Source of the DNA: Acidimicrobiia bacterium | GTDB lineage: Bacteria; Actinomycetota; Acidimicrobiia; Acidimicrobiales; SKKL01 | Assembly: GCA_041676705.1 (NCBI GenBank) | Contig: JBAYRL010000001.1 | Coordinates: 646,289 to 710,288, forward strand | Length of the DNA: 64,000 bases | Direction of reading: 5' to 3' | Shown here: positions 9,374 through 18,472 of the stretch, one piece after another | Numbering within the stretch: the stretch's first letter is position 1 | Layout: the number at the start of each line of letters is the position of its first letter | Program-made: the position numbers and the translations under genes | The notes under the pieces: model-generated | The model's database searches: none | Seen by the model: only the letters and a program-made list of their open reading frames with translations | What the model was told of the DNA's origin: nothing

Positions 9374-10744
9374 TTAGGCCGGATCATGCCAACCGTCATA
9401 TTCGGCTATTAGCGCCTCGGCCTCTTCCGGGCCCCAACTTCCCGGTTCATACTGATACAGGGGTGTGGCATCATCGAGCACTGGCTCTACCACCGACCAA
9501 GCTGCTTCGACCGCGTCTTGGCTGGTAAACAAGGTTGTGTCGCCCTCCATGGCGGCGCTTAGCAATCGCTGGTAGGGCGGCAAATCATGTGGGGAAGGAC
9601 GCCGATGCAGCATGAGCTCGACATCACTCCCCTGCAAGGCTTCTCCGGGCACTTTTACTCGGGCCCCTAGAGAGATTGTGATCTCGGGTCCGAGGCGGAA
9701 GCGTAGATAGTTCGGCGGCCCAAGCTCTCCAGTGACATCAAAGGCAATGGGTGGTTGTCGCAAACGAACTAGAACCTCGGTGGCGGTTGTGGGCAGATAT
9801 TTTCCAGCCCGAATGAAGAACGGCACGCCTTGCCATCGCCAGGTGTCTACATAGGCTCGAAGCGCCGCGAATGTTTCAACCGTCGAATTAGAGTCAACCC
9901 CGGTGACCTCCTGATACCCACGAACCTGTCCTCGTACCATCGCCCGAGGATCGATGGGTGGCATGGCCCGCAGAACCTTGGCTTTTTCATCGCGGATATC
10001 TTCATGCCCGTATCCAGTGGGCGGCTCCATAGCCAAGAGCGAAAGCACCTGCAAGAGATGATTTTGCACCACATCTCTAAGCGCTCCAGTGTGATCGTAG
10101 AACGAACCGCGATCGGCGACTCCGAAGTCTTCGGCCATGGTGATCTGTACCGATTCCACGTAGGTCCGGTTCCAAATTGGTTCTAAGAAAGAATTGGCGA
10201 ATCGGAAGTACAAGAGCCCCAGTACGGCCTCTTTGCCCAGGTAGTGATCAATGCGGAAGATTGATTGGTCGGGGAAAACGTCGTGCAATACGCGGTTCAG
10301 TTCGTGCGCCGATGCCAAGTCGTGGCCAAAGGGCTTTTCCACCACCACACGTGCGGAATTGGCACAACCGGAAGCTCCGAGTCCGTTCACGACCGTGGCG
10401 AACGATCCAGCTGGAATGGCTAGATAATGCAGTGGAGATTTGGCTGTTCCTAACGCCTCGCGAAGCGCAACATAAGTAGCCGGGTCATCGTAGTTTCCCT
10501 GGACATAACGCAAGAGTGAAGCAAGGTGGTTGAACACTTCGGGGTCGATTTTCCCGTCGCCGTGATGGGCAAGGCTATCTCGAGCTCGTTCCACCAACGC
10601 TTCGGTATTCCAAGCGGACCGGGCGACTCCGATCACCGGTACGTCGAGCTCTCCGTTGGCCACCAACGCTGCTAAGGCGGGGAATATTTGCTTGTAGGCC
10701 AGATCTCCCGTAGCACCGAAAAATACAAGGGCATCACTGCGCAT
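9374..10744 (-). CDS. zwf: Glucose-6-phosphate 1-dehydrogenase
   Basis: Oxidises glucose 6-phosphate to 6-phosphogluconolactone with reduction of NAD(P). The 456 residues have the nucleotide-binding [15 protein letters not shown] at residues 10-24 and the active-site [11 protein letters not shown] near 165, with its substrate lysine. The start is the ATG at 10744; the upstream open frame to 10834 is unlike the family. It is divergent from pgl across 129 bases and is probably first in a zwf-HAD-gnd set, so three pathway enzymes share one locus. It is slightly shorter than the common 480-510 residues but both catalytic motifs are intact. Confidence 0.96.
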   Translation of the reverse strand: MRSDALVFFGATGDLAYKQIFPALAALVANGELDVPVIGVARSAWNTEALVERARDSLAHHGDGKIDPEVFNHLASLLRYVQGNYDDPATYVALREALGTAKSPLHYLAIPAGSFATVVNGLGASGCANSARVVVEKPFGHDLASAHELNRVLHDVFPDQSIFRIDHYLGKEAVLGLLYFRFANSFLEPIWNRTYVESVQITMAEDFGVADRGSFYDHTGALRDVVQNHLLQVLSLLAMEPPTGYGHEDIRDEKAKVLRAMPPIDPRAMVRGQVRGYQEVTGVDSNSTVETFAALRAYVDTWRWQGVPFFIRAGKYLPTTATEVLVRLRQPPIAFDVTGELGPPNYLRFRLGPEITISLGARVKVPGEALQGSDVELMLHRRPSPHDLPPYQRLLSAAMEGDTTLFTSQDAVEAAWSVVEPVLDDATPLYQYEPGSWGPEEAEALIAEYDGWHDPA

Positions 10745-10761
10745 ATTTGGCAGCCTACCGT

Positions 10762-10781
10762 GGTGAAACCGCTGCTTCACC
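10762..10781. promoter_or_regulatory. Inverted repeat between divergent zwf and pgl
   Basis: GGTGAA (10762-10767) and TTCACC (10776-10781) form a 6-bp inverted repeat with an 8-base centre, close to the zwf start in the shared 129-base intergenic region. It is a possible operator; arms this short can arise by chance. Confidence 0.3.
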
Positions 10782-10873
10782 CACTGGCGCGTGTTGATTG
10801 CCACGAAAGCTAGGCTGAAATAAATGCACGCCACTCAGTGATGTAGATACTGCCGTATGACAAGAAGGTTACG

Positions 10874-11536
10874 ATGCAGCACGAACTTGTGGTTCTGTCC
10901 GACGTTGAAGCTCTCAGTCGAGAAGGCGCACACCGGGTTGCTGAGAAGGTTCGGGCCGTAGCCGGCGAGGGGCGCGCATGCAACATTGCGGTAAGCGGTG
11001 GCCGTACACCGTGGGCAATGTTTCGCCAGTTGGCGCAAATGGATTTGCCCTGGTCACAGCTACGAATCTTTCAAGTTGATGAACGGGTTGCACCCAATGG
11101 CGACCCCAATCGAAACCTGACTTCGTTGGTAGAGGCGTTCAGCGATACGGCGGTTGAGATAGTGCCGATGCCAGTCACCGACACCGATTTAGAAAGCGCT
11201 GCCGCCGATTATGCGGCGCGGCTTCCCGACGAATTCGACCTGATACACCTGGGCCTTGGTAGCGATGGACATACCGCGTCGTTGGTTCCGGGTGACCCGG
11301 TTCTCAACGTAGATGACCTGCTAGTGGCCCTGACCCAGCCTTACCAGGGGCATCGCAGAATGACGCTAACTTTTCCAGCCTTGGCATCGGCCCGTGAGCT
11401 TGTGTGGTTGGTAGCTGGCGGTGACAAAAAAGATGCTTTGGCCAAGCTTTTACGGCTTGACCCAAGTATTCCGGCAGGCCGAGTGCGGGCAACACAATCC
11501 ATGGTGCTAGCTGATCGTCTAGCAGCTCCAAATTAG
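10874..11536 (+). CDS. pgl: 6-phosphogluconolactonase
   Basis: Hydrolyses 6-phosphogluconolactone, second step of the oxidative pentose phosphate pathway. The 220 residues show the glucosamine-6-phosphate isomerase/lactonase fold: NIAVSGGRTPWAMF near residue 37, FQVDERVAP near 73, and HLGLGSDGHTASLVPG near 130 with the catalytic histidine. An AGAAGG ribosome binding site precedes the ATG. It is divergent from zwf, so zwf, pgl and gnd together make the whole oxidative branch. Confidence 0.95.
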   Translation: MQHELVVLSDVEALSREGAHRVAEKVRAVAGEGRACNIAVSGGRTPWAMFRQLAQMDLPWSQLRIFQVDERVAPNGDPNRNLTSLVEAFSDTAVEIVPMPVTDTDLESAAADYAARLPDEFDLIHLGLGSDGHTASLVPGDPVLNVDDLLVALTQPYQGHRRMTLTFPALASARELVWLVAGGDKKDALAKLLRLDPSIPAGRVRATQSMVLADRLAAPN

Positions 11537-11738
11537 GTAGCCAGAGCTGGGGTACGGCACCCGCTTCACCAAACTAGATCGCCTTGAGAATCAATGGTGA
11601 GAGATCGCAGCATTGGGCTAGGTGAGGCTGTAAACAAACTCGCCGTGGCAGGAATAGCTCAACTCAACGTATAGCAACGCACCCTAGCGCTGAGCCAAGC
11701 CTGGGGCAGTAGAACGGTAAGGGGTAGGCCGCGCCATC

Positions 11739-12515
11739 TTATTTTTTGGGTGGGACACGCACCAGCAAACTGACACTGTTACCAGGGCCGACCACACGAT
11801 CCAGTTCAAAAAGACCCACGGCTTCTATCAGCTCGCTTAACTTCGGATAGCCCCAATTTCGAGAGTCGAAGTCAGGCGAGCGTTTCTGGATTGTGGAACC
11901 AACCGCACCCAGATTGGCCCAGCCGTCATCGTCTTCGTTGGCCGCAATTCCCGCTCGAAGCAGGTTCAATAAGCGGCTATCACCACGAAGCTCTTTTGAA
12001 GAAAGCCGAGCTTGGCGGCCGCTCGATTCTTTGGGGCTGGGTGTTTCAGTGCTATCGCCTGGTGAACCTTCCGCTTCAAGTTTCAACACTTCGAGATAGG
12101 TGAATGTATCGCAAGCATTCACGAAAGGCGTGGGGGTCTTGCGCTGTCCGAAGCCAAACACCCTCGCACCTGATTCACGAAGGCGGGCTGCTAAACGGGT
12201 GAAGTCGCTATCGGATGACACAATTGCGAACGCATCAAGCTGGTTTTGGTGTAATAGGTCCATTGCGTCGATGATTAGGGCGCTGTCGGTAGCGTTCTTC
12301 CCGGTTGTATATGCAAATTGTTGTATCGGTTGAATGGAATGCTCGTTGGCGGCCGTTTTCCAGCGTCGCAGCGCCTCGGTGGTCCAATCTCCGTACATAC
12401 GCCGCACCGAGGTGGTGCCATAGCGTGACAGTTCGTCGAGGATGTTCACAATATGCTCGGCGCTTACGTTGTCAGAGTCGATCAACAAGGCGATGCGCGT
12501 GGAGTTTTGGGCCAT
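11739..12515 (-). CDS. NYN-domain putative ribonuclease with C-terminal OST-HTH/LOTUS domain
   Basis: A 258-residue protein. The N-terminal NYN (PIN-like) domain has ALLIDSDNVS with Asp13, MYGDW, TTGKNATDSALIIDAMDLL and AIVSSDSDFTRLAARLRE, supplying the acidic metal-binding residues. After a Ser/Pro-rich linker comes a C-terminal winged-helix OST-HTH (LOTUS) domain starting near SRLLNLLRAGI and including FDSRNWGYPKLSELIEAVGLFEL. This NYN plus LOTUS arrangement is widespread and is thought to bind and cleave or mark RNA; the bacterial role is not settled. The ATG at 12515 (MAQNSTRIALL) is chosen over the upstream TTG region. It stands alone, with about 200 bases of unassigned sequence downstream. 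Confidence 0.88.
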   Translation of the reverse strand: MAQNSTRIALLIDSDNVSAEHIVNILDELSRYGTTSVRRMYGDWTTEALRRWKTAANEHSIQPIQQFAYTTGKNATDSALIIDAMDLLHQNQLDAFAIVSSDSDFTRLAARLRESGARVFGFGQRKTPTPFVNACDTFTYLEVLKLEAEGSPGDSTETPSPKESSGRQARLSSKELRGDSRLLNLLRAGIAANEDDDGWANLGAVGSTIQKRSPDFDSRNWGYPKLSELIEAVGLFELDRVVGPGNSVSLLVRVPPKK

Positions 12516-12638
12516 GCTCCACTGTGTCAGACCCAAGCGAGCATACGCTATTGAACTGCTGAAAGTGTTAATGAACCGCTGAAACTACCAGGTAGCGACC
12601 TTTGTGCACGTTCATCAACAACCCTCGTGCCAACGCGT

Positions 12639-13448
12639 TCAGGTATGGCGAATGGTTAGACCACCGTCAACCGCCAAAGTAGCTCCGGTTACAAAACTGG
12701 CCGCTGGCAGCACCAAGGAAAGCACCATCTGCGCGATCTCTTCAGCTTCGGCGTAACGACGCAACGCCACTCGACGTCGGGCGTAGGCTTCTTTGGCTTC
12801 TTCAGGAATGCCCTCGGTCATGCCGGTGCGGATTGGGCCCGGACAAATAGCGTTTACGGTTATCCCATCTTTACCAAGCTCTACCGCCAGCGAGCGGGTA
12901 AGGCCGGTAACACCAGCTTTACTAGCGGCGTAGCTAGCCAGGGCCGATGTGGCCACAATGGCTTCGGTGGAGGCAATATTTACCACTCGCGGGTGGGGTG
13001 ACTCACGCAGGTGCGCCAAGGCGTAGCGCACCAGACGGATTTGGGCGGTGAGGTTTACGTTCAGAGTTTGTGTCCAGGCCGTTTCAAAATCATCTTCCGT
13101 GGCAACGGTGCCATCGACTCGCACCATTCCGGCGTTGTTAACCAGAATATCTAGGCGCCCTGCCCATTTGACGCTTTGCTCTACCAGGGCTTTTAGCTCA
13201 TCTGGTTGCGCCACATCGCACGGCACACCTAACGCTCTATCGGGGCCGTGAACCTCGAATATTTCTGCCAACACTGTACTTAACCGGCTTTGGTCGAGGT
13301 CGGCGACCACCACCCGAGCACCCTCATCGACGAAGAGGTGGGCCGTCGCGCGGCCAATGCCACTGCCCGCTCCGGTGATGATGGCGACCTCGCCTGATAT
13401 CGAGCGAGAAAGTGAGCTGAGACGAACGGCGTTTGTTTCCTTCGACAT
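12639..13448 (-). CDS. SDR family NAD(P)-dependent oxidoreductase
   Basis: A 269-residue classical short-chain dehydrogenase/reductase. The cofactor motif TGAGSGIG is at residues 25-32, NNAG follows near 105, the catalytic YAASK lies near 170 with its upstream serine, and the PG motif appears as CPGPIRTGM. The C terminus is the usual AVDGG. The substrate cannot be read from sequence; relatives include 3-oxoacyl-ACP reductases and sugar or alcohol dehydrogenases. It is divergent from the phosphotransferase gene across about 145 bases. Confidence 0.9.
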   Translation of the reverse strand: MSKETNAVRLSSLSRSISGEVAIITGAGSGIGRATAHLFVDEGARVVVADLDQSRLSTVLAEIFEVHGPDRALGVPCDVAQPDELKALVEQSVKWAGRLDILVNNAGMVRVDGTVATEDDFETAWTQTLNVNLTAQIRLVRYALAHLRESPHPRVVNIASTEAIVATSALASYAASKAGVTGLTRSLAVELGKDGITVNAICPGPIRTGMTEGIPEEAKEAYARRRVALRRYAEAEEIAQMVLSLVLPAASFVTGATLAVDGGLTIRHT

Positions 13449-13593
13449 GGCTAATGTTTAGCCCAATTACTTGGCAAGCCGAGGCGAAAATCTCCCGCCG
13501 CTCTAACCTGACACGACTAGTCTGGGTGCCAACGCGGTATGGCTAAATGGCCAAACATTTGGGCGGCGAGGCTGGTTGGAGGGCCGGGCAATT

Positions 13594-14625
13594 ATGGACA
13601 CCAGCATGGTTTCTTTGGAGGCATTGGCTGCTTGGATGGATAGCCATGGCTTAGCTGCGGGCCCAATTATTGAAGTGGAACCACTTACAGGCGGCACCCA
13701 AAACATTTTGTTGGCCTTTACCAAAGGTGGGCAACGGTTTGTGCTACGTCACCCACCACCCCACAAGCGGGCCAACAGTGACGAAACTATGCGGCGCGAA
13801 GCTCGGGTCTTAGGGGCTTTAGCGAACACCAATGTGCCACACCCGCGCTTGTTGGCAGCGTGTGGTGATATCACAGTTTTAGGCTCGGCTTTTTATCTAA
13901 TGGAGCAGGTAGATGGGGTTAACCCTACTGTTGAGTTGCCTGCCCCTTATTTGGAATCCACCGATTGGCGCCACCAATTTGGGCTTGATATAGCGGTGAC
14001 CGCAGCGACAATTGGAGCGGTTGATTACGAGCGTTTAGGGCTTGGCGATTTGGGTCGTGCCGAAGGGTATCTCGAGCGTCAGGTAGAGCGTTGGCGATCA
14101 CAGCTCGATTCCTACCGCCAGATGCCGGGCTATTCTGGGCCCGAAATTCCCGGAGTGGCCCGAGTAGGTGAATGGCTTGACGCTAACCAGCCTTCGGTTT
14201 GGACTCCAGGGTTAATCCACGGCGATTTCCACCTGGCCAATATTTTGTGTTCGCCGCATGCCCCTCGGGTAGCAGCCGCTATTGATTGGGAGCTAACCAC
14301 TATTGGTGATCCGCTGATCGATTTAGGTTGGTTGCTGGCCACTTGGCCCGAACCCGGTTACGACAAAGGGGTTTCGATAGAGCCGTGGGAAGGTTTTCCA
14401 AGTGCTCTTGAGCTGGTGGAAACCTATGCTCAGCACACCAACCGTGATATGTCGGCGGTGGTGTGGTATGAGGTTTTGGCCTGCTACAAGCTAGGTATTT
14501 TGTTGGAAGGCACCTATGCCCGTTCGATGTCGGGAGCGGCACCAAAAGCGGTGGGCGAAGTTCTGCACCAGAAAACGCTCGACCTGTTCGCCCGAGCCGA
14601 ACGACGTATTAATAACGCTGACTAA
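13594..14625 (+). CDS. Phosphotransferase family protein (APH/ACAD10-like)
   Basis: A 343-residue member of the aminoglycoside-phosphotransferase/kinase-like family found with acyl-CoA metabolism (the N-terminal domain of ACAD10-type proteins). Early residues show PLTGGTQNILL and FVLRHPPP with the ATP-site lysine/arginine region. The catalytic loop is HGDFHLANIL, followed by the metal-binding IDWELTTIGDPLIDLGW. The ATG at 13594 has a GGAGGG site ten bases upstream; a TTG 18 bases earlier is also in frame. Antibiotic phosphorylation is unlikely; a small-molecule or hydroxyacyl-CoA substrate is more probable. Codon use matches the neighbours. Confidence 0.88.
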   Translation: MDTSMVSLEALAAWMDSHGLAAGPIIEVEPLTGGTQNILLAFTKGGQRFVLRHPPPHKRANSDETMRREARVLGALANTNVPHPRLLAACGDITVLGSAFYLMEQVDGVNPTVELPAPYLESTDWRHQFGLDIAVTAATIGAVDYERLGLGDLGRAEGYLERQVERWRSQLDSYRQMPGYSGPEIPGVARVGEWLDANQPSVWTPGLIHGDFHLANILCSPHAPRVAAAIDWELTTIGDPLIDLGWLLATWPEPGYDKGVSIEPWEGFPSALELVETYAQHTNRDMSAVVWYEVLACYKLGILLEGTYARSMSGAAPKAVGEVLHQKTLDLFARAERRINNAD

Positions 14626-14728
14626 CCGGTAGAGGTTTAACCGCTCGGGCCCAAACTAGTGCCGCATACTGGGTACGACGGCCTTGGTCGTTGGTGGGCG
14701 CCTCTCGACCACTCAACCCCACACATAT

Positions 14729-14749
14729 TTGTAATATTGAGATTACAAT
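14729..14749 (+). promoter_or_regulatory. Operator palindrome over the -10 box of the toxin-antitoxin operon
   Basis: TTGTAAT (14729-14735) and ATTACAA (14742-14748) form a perfect 7-bp inverted repeat with a 6-base centre. TACAAT (14744-14749) inside the right arm reads as a -10 element. It places the transcript start at about the antitoxin ATG (14757), implying a leaderless message and self-repression by the antitoxin complex. No clear -35 box is seen. Confidence 0.6.
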
Positions 14750-14756
14750 GTAGAGC

Positions 14757-15017
14757 ATGTCACAGGTTGGAATTGGGGAGCTAGAAGAGAAAGCCTCTAC
14801 CGTGATCGCAGATGTGGTCGCGGGCGAAACTGTCGTTGTCACCGATCATGGCCAGCCAGTGGCACAGATAAGCGCCATATCACGATCCCCTTTGGCTAAT
14901 TTACTTTCAAGTGGCCAAGCCCGTGCAGCTAAATCCAACATCTGCGACCTACCTAGCCCTAAACCTGGTCCAAATATCTCAGCAGAGCTTGCTGCTATGC
15001 GTGACGCCGAGCGCTAA
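14757..15017 (+). CDS. Phd/YefM-type antitoxin
   Basis: An 86-residue antitoxin. The N-terminal half (MSQVGIGELEEKASTVIADV...GETVVVTDHGQPVAQI) is the Phd/YefM DNA-binding fold that dimerises and represses its own promoter. The C-terminal tail (SISAELAAMRDAER-like) is the part expected to wrap the toxin. It is followed after 11 bases by the PIN toxin, the standard antitoxin-first order. The palindrome over its promoter fits autoregulation. It is the left-most gene of the defence island. Confidence 0.9.
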   Translation: MSQVGIGELEEKASTVIADVVAGETVVVTDHGQPVAQISAISRSPLANLLSSGQARAAKSNICDLPSPKPGPNISAELAAMRDAER

Positions 15018-15028
15018 TAAGCAAAACT

Positions 15029-15421
15029 ATGGCCTATTACGTCGACACTTCCGCGTTGACGAAACTCGTCGTGGCCGAGGCTGAGACGATGGCTTTAATG
15101 GATTGGATAACCACGTCCACTCCGGTTTTGATTACCTCTGACTTAGCACGAACAGAATTATTACGGGCAGTACGCCGTGTTGCCCCAGAAGTAACTCACA
15201 GAGCTCAGATAGTTCTCAACGCTATAATTATCATGAGGTTGGACACTCGACTCTTTGAATTTGCTGCTCGACTAGACCCTGTAATCCTCCGCAGCCTCGA
15301 CGCACTCCATATTGCAGCTGCTTTGGAGCTTGGTGACGACTTAGAGGGCCTCATTGCTTATGATGACCGTCTAATTACAGCAGCACAGGCGAACGGTATT
15401 CAAACAGTCACACCCCGCTAG
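15029..15421 (+). CDS. VapC-type PIN-domain toxin
   Basis: A 130-residue PIN-domain ribonuclease toxin. The four acidic positions are present: Asp6 in YYVDTSAL, Glu43 in RTELLRAV, Asp91 in SLDALHIAAA and Asp112/113 in AYDDRLI. VapC toxins cut tRNA or rRNA and are held inactive by the cognate antitoxin, here the Phd-type protein just upstream. The gene is intact and uses an ATG. The pair is separated from the restriction operon by about 570 bases with no clear gene. Confidence 0.92.
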   Translation: MAYYVDTSALTKLVVAEAETMALMDWITTSTPVLITSDLARTELLRAVRRVAPEVTHRAQIVLNAIIIMRLDTRLFEFAARLDPVILRSLDALHIAAALELGDDLEGLIAYDDRLITAAQANGIQTVTPR

Positions 15422-15992
15422 AGGTAACAGCGCACAAAGTTGGTTAGCAGCGAAAGTGCTATCTTGTCTGTGTGGATTGCGGCTAGCAATGCCGAGAACG
15501 CCACCCAACAACAGGGTAAAGGCCAGCACAAACATTAAGCCCACCAGCCCACCTCGCCACGCGGTGACCGGGTATGAATGCACGCCCGTGGTGCCGGTGA
15601 CTTCTATTTCTGCCTCGTTAGAGGCGCTAGTAGGCCGGAACATAGTGCTTCGGGATCTTGACCTTTCAGGAAAGTTACCTGGTCCCAAGAATTGCCCGGC
15701 AAATTTGTTGCTAGAGGCTCGCCGGAAGACCCCAAGGATGCCTTATAGACGTTGCTTTCTAGTTCTGGTTACGCCGACTAGAAAGTTGCTACCCAGCACC
15801 TACCCCCAGAGTGAACTTCTCTCGGCGATAGGCTGCCTACGGCCATTGAAAAGTTATGACCAGCCACTAGGTTCCGCTGCTCCACACTCCTTTCCGCGGG
15901 TTTTGTTAAGCGATGGTGTCATAGACCGCCACTAAGGTGTCGGTGAGATTATCGGCACTTAAGTGTTGCCCACGCGGGAGGACGATTTATTT
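15422..15992. other. Gene-poor spacer between the toxin gene and hsdM
   Basis: No convincing gene. A minus-strand frame (15688-15371) encodes one strong hydrophobic segment (GGLVGLMFVLAFTLLLGGVL) but runs into the toxin gene's 3' end and ends in low-quality sequence; it looks like a decayed or chance membrane fragment. A further minus-strand stub at 15914-15980 reads LSADNLTDTLVAVYDTIA and then stops, like a leftover protein C terminus. Base composition is irregular. A 9-bp inverted repeat lies at 15755-15785. The hsdM ribosome binding site GGGAGG is at 15976-15981. Confidence 0.5.
15755..15785. repeat. 9-bp perfect inverted repeat
   Basis: CTTTCTAGT (15755-15763) and ACTAGAAAG (15777-15785) are perfect reverse complements across 13 bases. 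No U-run follows on either strand, so an intrinsic terminator is unlikely. It could be an operator for the restriction operon 210 bases downstream or a relic of a mobile element end. Confidence 0.5.
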
Positions 15993-17558
15993 ATGGCACC
16001 AGCCACTAAAGAAGCCCAGCGGGCTGAGCTGCACAAGACTATTTGGCGTATCGCCAACGATTTGCGGGGCAGCGTAGATGGTTGGGATTTCAAAACCTAC
16101 GTGCTGGGCATGCTCTTCTACCGGTTTATTTCCGAGAACTTGGCGGCCTATCTAAACACTGGCGAGCACCAAGCGGGCCATAGTGATTTCAGTTACGCCG
16201 AACTAGGCGATGCAGAAGCCGAGTTTGGCCGCCACACCACGGTGGAAGAAAAGGGCTTTTACATTCTGCCTTCTGAGTTATTCGAAAACGTGCGTGCCCG
16301 AGCGCGCCACGACGAGAACCTAAATGAAACCCTGGAGCGGGTCTTTAAGAATATTGAAGGTTCGGCCCGTGGCAGCGCTAGTGAAGACGACCTTAAGGGC
16401 CTGTTCGACGATCTGGATGTGAACAGCGCCAAGTTGGGCAACACGGTGGCGGCCCGCAATGCCAAGTTGGTGAAGTTGCTAGATGCGATTGGCGATTTGC
16501 CGTTGGGTAATTTCGAGTCGAACTCGATTGACCTTTTTGGTGATGCTTATGAATATCTGATGCAAATGTACGCCTCCGAGGCTGGTAAATCGGGGGGTGA
16601 GTTCTTTACACCGCAAGAGGTTTCCGAGGTTTTGGCTCGTATTGCGGTGGCCGGTAAAACCCGGGTGAACAAGGTGTATGACCCAGCTGCTGGTTCGGGT
16701 TCGTTGTTGTTGAAGTTTGCCAAGGTGTTGGGCACCGAAAACGTGGGTGGGTTTTATGGCCAGGAAATTAACCTCACCACCTACAACCTGGCTCGCATCA
16801 ACATGTTTTTACACGATGTGAACTACAACAGTTTCAGCATCGCCCACGGTGATACCCTCACCGACCCCCAGCACTGGGACGATGAGCCTTTCGACGCCAT
16901 TGTTTCTAATCCCCCCTATTCCACCCGGTGGGAAGGCGACGCCAACCCCCTTCTAATTAACGACCTACGGTTTGCTCCGGCCGGGGTTCTTGCGCCCAAG
17001 TCAAAAGCCGACATGGCTTTCACTATGCATATGCTGGCATGGCTTTCTACCAGTGGCACGGCCGCCATTGTGCAGTTTCCGGGTGTGTTGTATCGGGGTG
17101 GAGCCGAAGCCAAAATTCGTAAGTATTTGGTGGACAACAACTTTGTGGATGCCATTGTGCAGCTGCCGCCCGATCTGTTCTTTGGCACCACCATCGCCAC
17201 TTGCATTGTGGTGTTAAAACGCTCGAAGGCCGATAACTCGGTGTTGTTTGTGGATGCTTCAGCCGAGTTTGTGCGTTCGGGCAACAAGAACAAGCTGGCC
17301 CCCGAGCACCAAGAACGCATTTTGGGGTGGTTGGCAGATCGGACGGATGTTGATTACGTGGCGGCCTTGGTTTCAAACGAAGCGATTGGTGAGAACGACT
17401 ACAACATGGCGGTGTCGTCGTATGTAGAGCCCGAAGACACCCGCGAGGTTATTGACATTGTCGAGCTAAACGCCGAAATTGCTCGGATTGTGGAACGCCA
17501 AGCCGAACTACGTATTGAGATTGACGCCATTGTGGCCGACTTGGAGGGCAGTAAATGA
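15993..17558 (+). CDS. hsdM: Type I restriction-modification system methyltransferase subunit
   Basis: N6-adenine methyltransferase of a type I restriction-modification complex (521 residues). The N-terminal helical HsdM domain begins AELHKTIWRIANDLRG. The SAM-binding motif DPAAGSGSLL starts at residue 230 and the catalytic NPPY is at 306-309. The C-terminal helices (RIVERQAELRIEIDAIV) contact HsdS. The ATG at 15993 follows GGGAGG by 11 bases; a GTG ten codons upstream is also in frame. It is the first gene of a four-gene operon, overlapping mrr by ATGA. Confidence 0.96.
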   Translation: MAPATKEAQRAELHKTIWRIANDLRGSVDGWDFKTYVLGMLFYRFISENLAAYLNTGEHQAGHSDFSYAELGDAEAEFGRHTTVEEKGFYILPSELFENVRARARHDENLNETLERVFKNIEGSARGSASEDDLKGLFDDLDVNSAKLGNTVAARNAKLVKLLDAIGDLPLGNFESNSIDLFGDAYEYLMQMYASEAGKSGGEFFTPQEVSEVLARIAVAGKTRVNKVYDPAAGSGSLLLKFAKVLGTENVGGFYGQEINLTTYNLARINMFLHDVNYNSFSIAHGDTLTDPQHWDDEPFDAIVSNPPYSTRWEGDANPLLINDLRFAPAGVLAPKSKADMAFTMHMLAWLSTSGTAAIVQFPGVLYRGGAEAKIRKYLVDNNFVDAIVQLPPDLFFGTTIATCIVVLKRSKADNSVLFVDASAEFVRSGNKNKLAPEHQERILGWLADRTDVDYVAALVSNEAIGENDYNMAVSSYVEPEDTREVIDIVELNAEIARIVERQAELRIEIDAIVADLEGSK

Positions 17559-18472
17559 GCACCATGCCAACCTGGGAAGAGTTTATGATTCCCACCCTTC
17601 GGGTTCTTGCTGATGGCTCGGCGCGACACCGCCGCGATATTGCACCCAGCGTGGCCACCCTGCTGGGGTTACCAGCCGAGCTGACCAGCCTGAGACTTTC
17701 ATCGGGCCAGCTCACATATGAGAATCGCATAGGTTTTGGCCTGTCGCGGCTCACCAAGGTGGGGGCATTAAAGAGGGTGGCGCGGGGAAGCTACGCTATT
17801 ACTGCAACCGGACATGAGCTGATAGAAAAATTCAACGACACGATAACGGTCGCAGACCTAAATCGCCTGGCCCAAGACCCTGAGTCTTTGGTTAAAGCGT
17901 ATGAATCGTCAGTTCGCATCCCCAAAGAAGTCATCTCGTCGGACACTCGTGAAACTGCCATGGCACCGGTAGAGCTCGTGGAAGCTGGCATCGAACAGAT
18001 TGAACAAGAGGTGGCCAACGAGTTATTGGAGCGCCTGCAAGACCAAGAACCGGCGTTCTTTGAAGAAGCCGTAGTGAAGCTGTTGTTGGCTATGGGTTAT
18101 GGCGGCACCGAGGGCACTGGTGTGGTAACCCCACTTAGTGGTGATGGCGGGATTGACGGGGTTATCGACCAAGACGTTTTAGGTTTGAGCCGGGTCTATG
18201 TCCAAGCCAAACGCTACGGACCGGGCAACGTGGTAGGACGCCCCGATATTCAAGCTTTTGTGGGGGCACTAAGTGGTAAAGCCGACCGGGGAGTATTTAT
18301 TACGACCAGTAGGTTCTCGGCTGATGCTCACCAATACGCAGAGAATGTGCCAACCAGAATAATTTTGATTGACGGTGATCGGTTAACAAGGTTGATGATT
18401 CGCTACAACGTGGGCGTTCAGGTGAAAAGCACCTACGACGTGGTGGAAATCGACGAGGACTTCTTCGCATGA
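17555..18472 (+). CDS. Mrr-type restriction endonuclease inside the type I operon
   Basis: A 305-residue protein with the Mrr layout: an N-terminal winged-helix DNA-binding domain (PTLRVLADGSARHRRDI...GLSRLTKVGALKRV...YAITATGHEL) and a C-terminal Mrr catalytic domain. The nuclease core shows GDGGIDGVI at 196-204 with Asp201 and VQAKRYG with Gln217-Ala218-Lys219, the QxK variant of the PD-(D/E)xK site. Mrr enzymes generally cut methylated or otherwise modified DNA. Here it is translationally coupled to hsdM upstream and hsdS downstream by 4-nt overlaps, so it is made together with the type I subunits. Whether it acts alone or with the complex is unknown. Confidence 0.92.
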   Translation: MSTMPTWEEFMIPTLRVLADGSARHRRDIAPSVATLLGLPAELTSLRLSSGQLTYENRIGFGLSRLTKVGALKRVARGSYAITATGHELIEKFNDTITVADLNRLAQDPESLVKAYESSVRIPKEVISSDTRETAMAPVELVEAGIEQIEQEVANELLERLQDQEPAFFEEAVVKLLLAMGYGGTEGTGVVTPLSGDGGIDGVIDQDVLGLSRVYVQAKRYGPGNVVGRPDIQAFVGALSGKADRGVFITTSRFSADAHQYAENVPTRIILIDGDRLTRLMIRYNVGVQVKSTYDVVEIDEDFFA

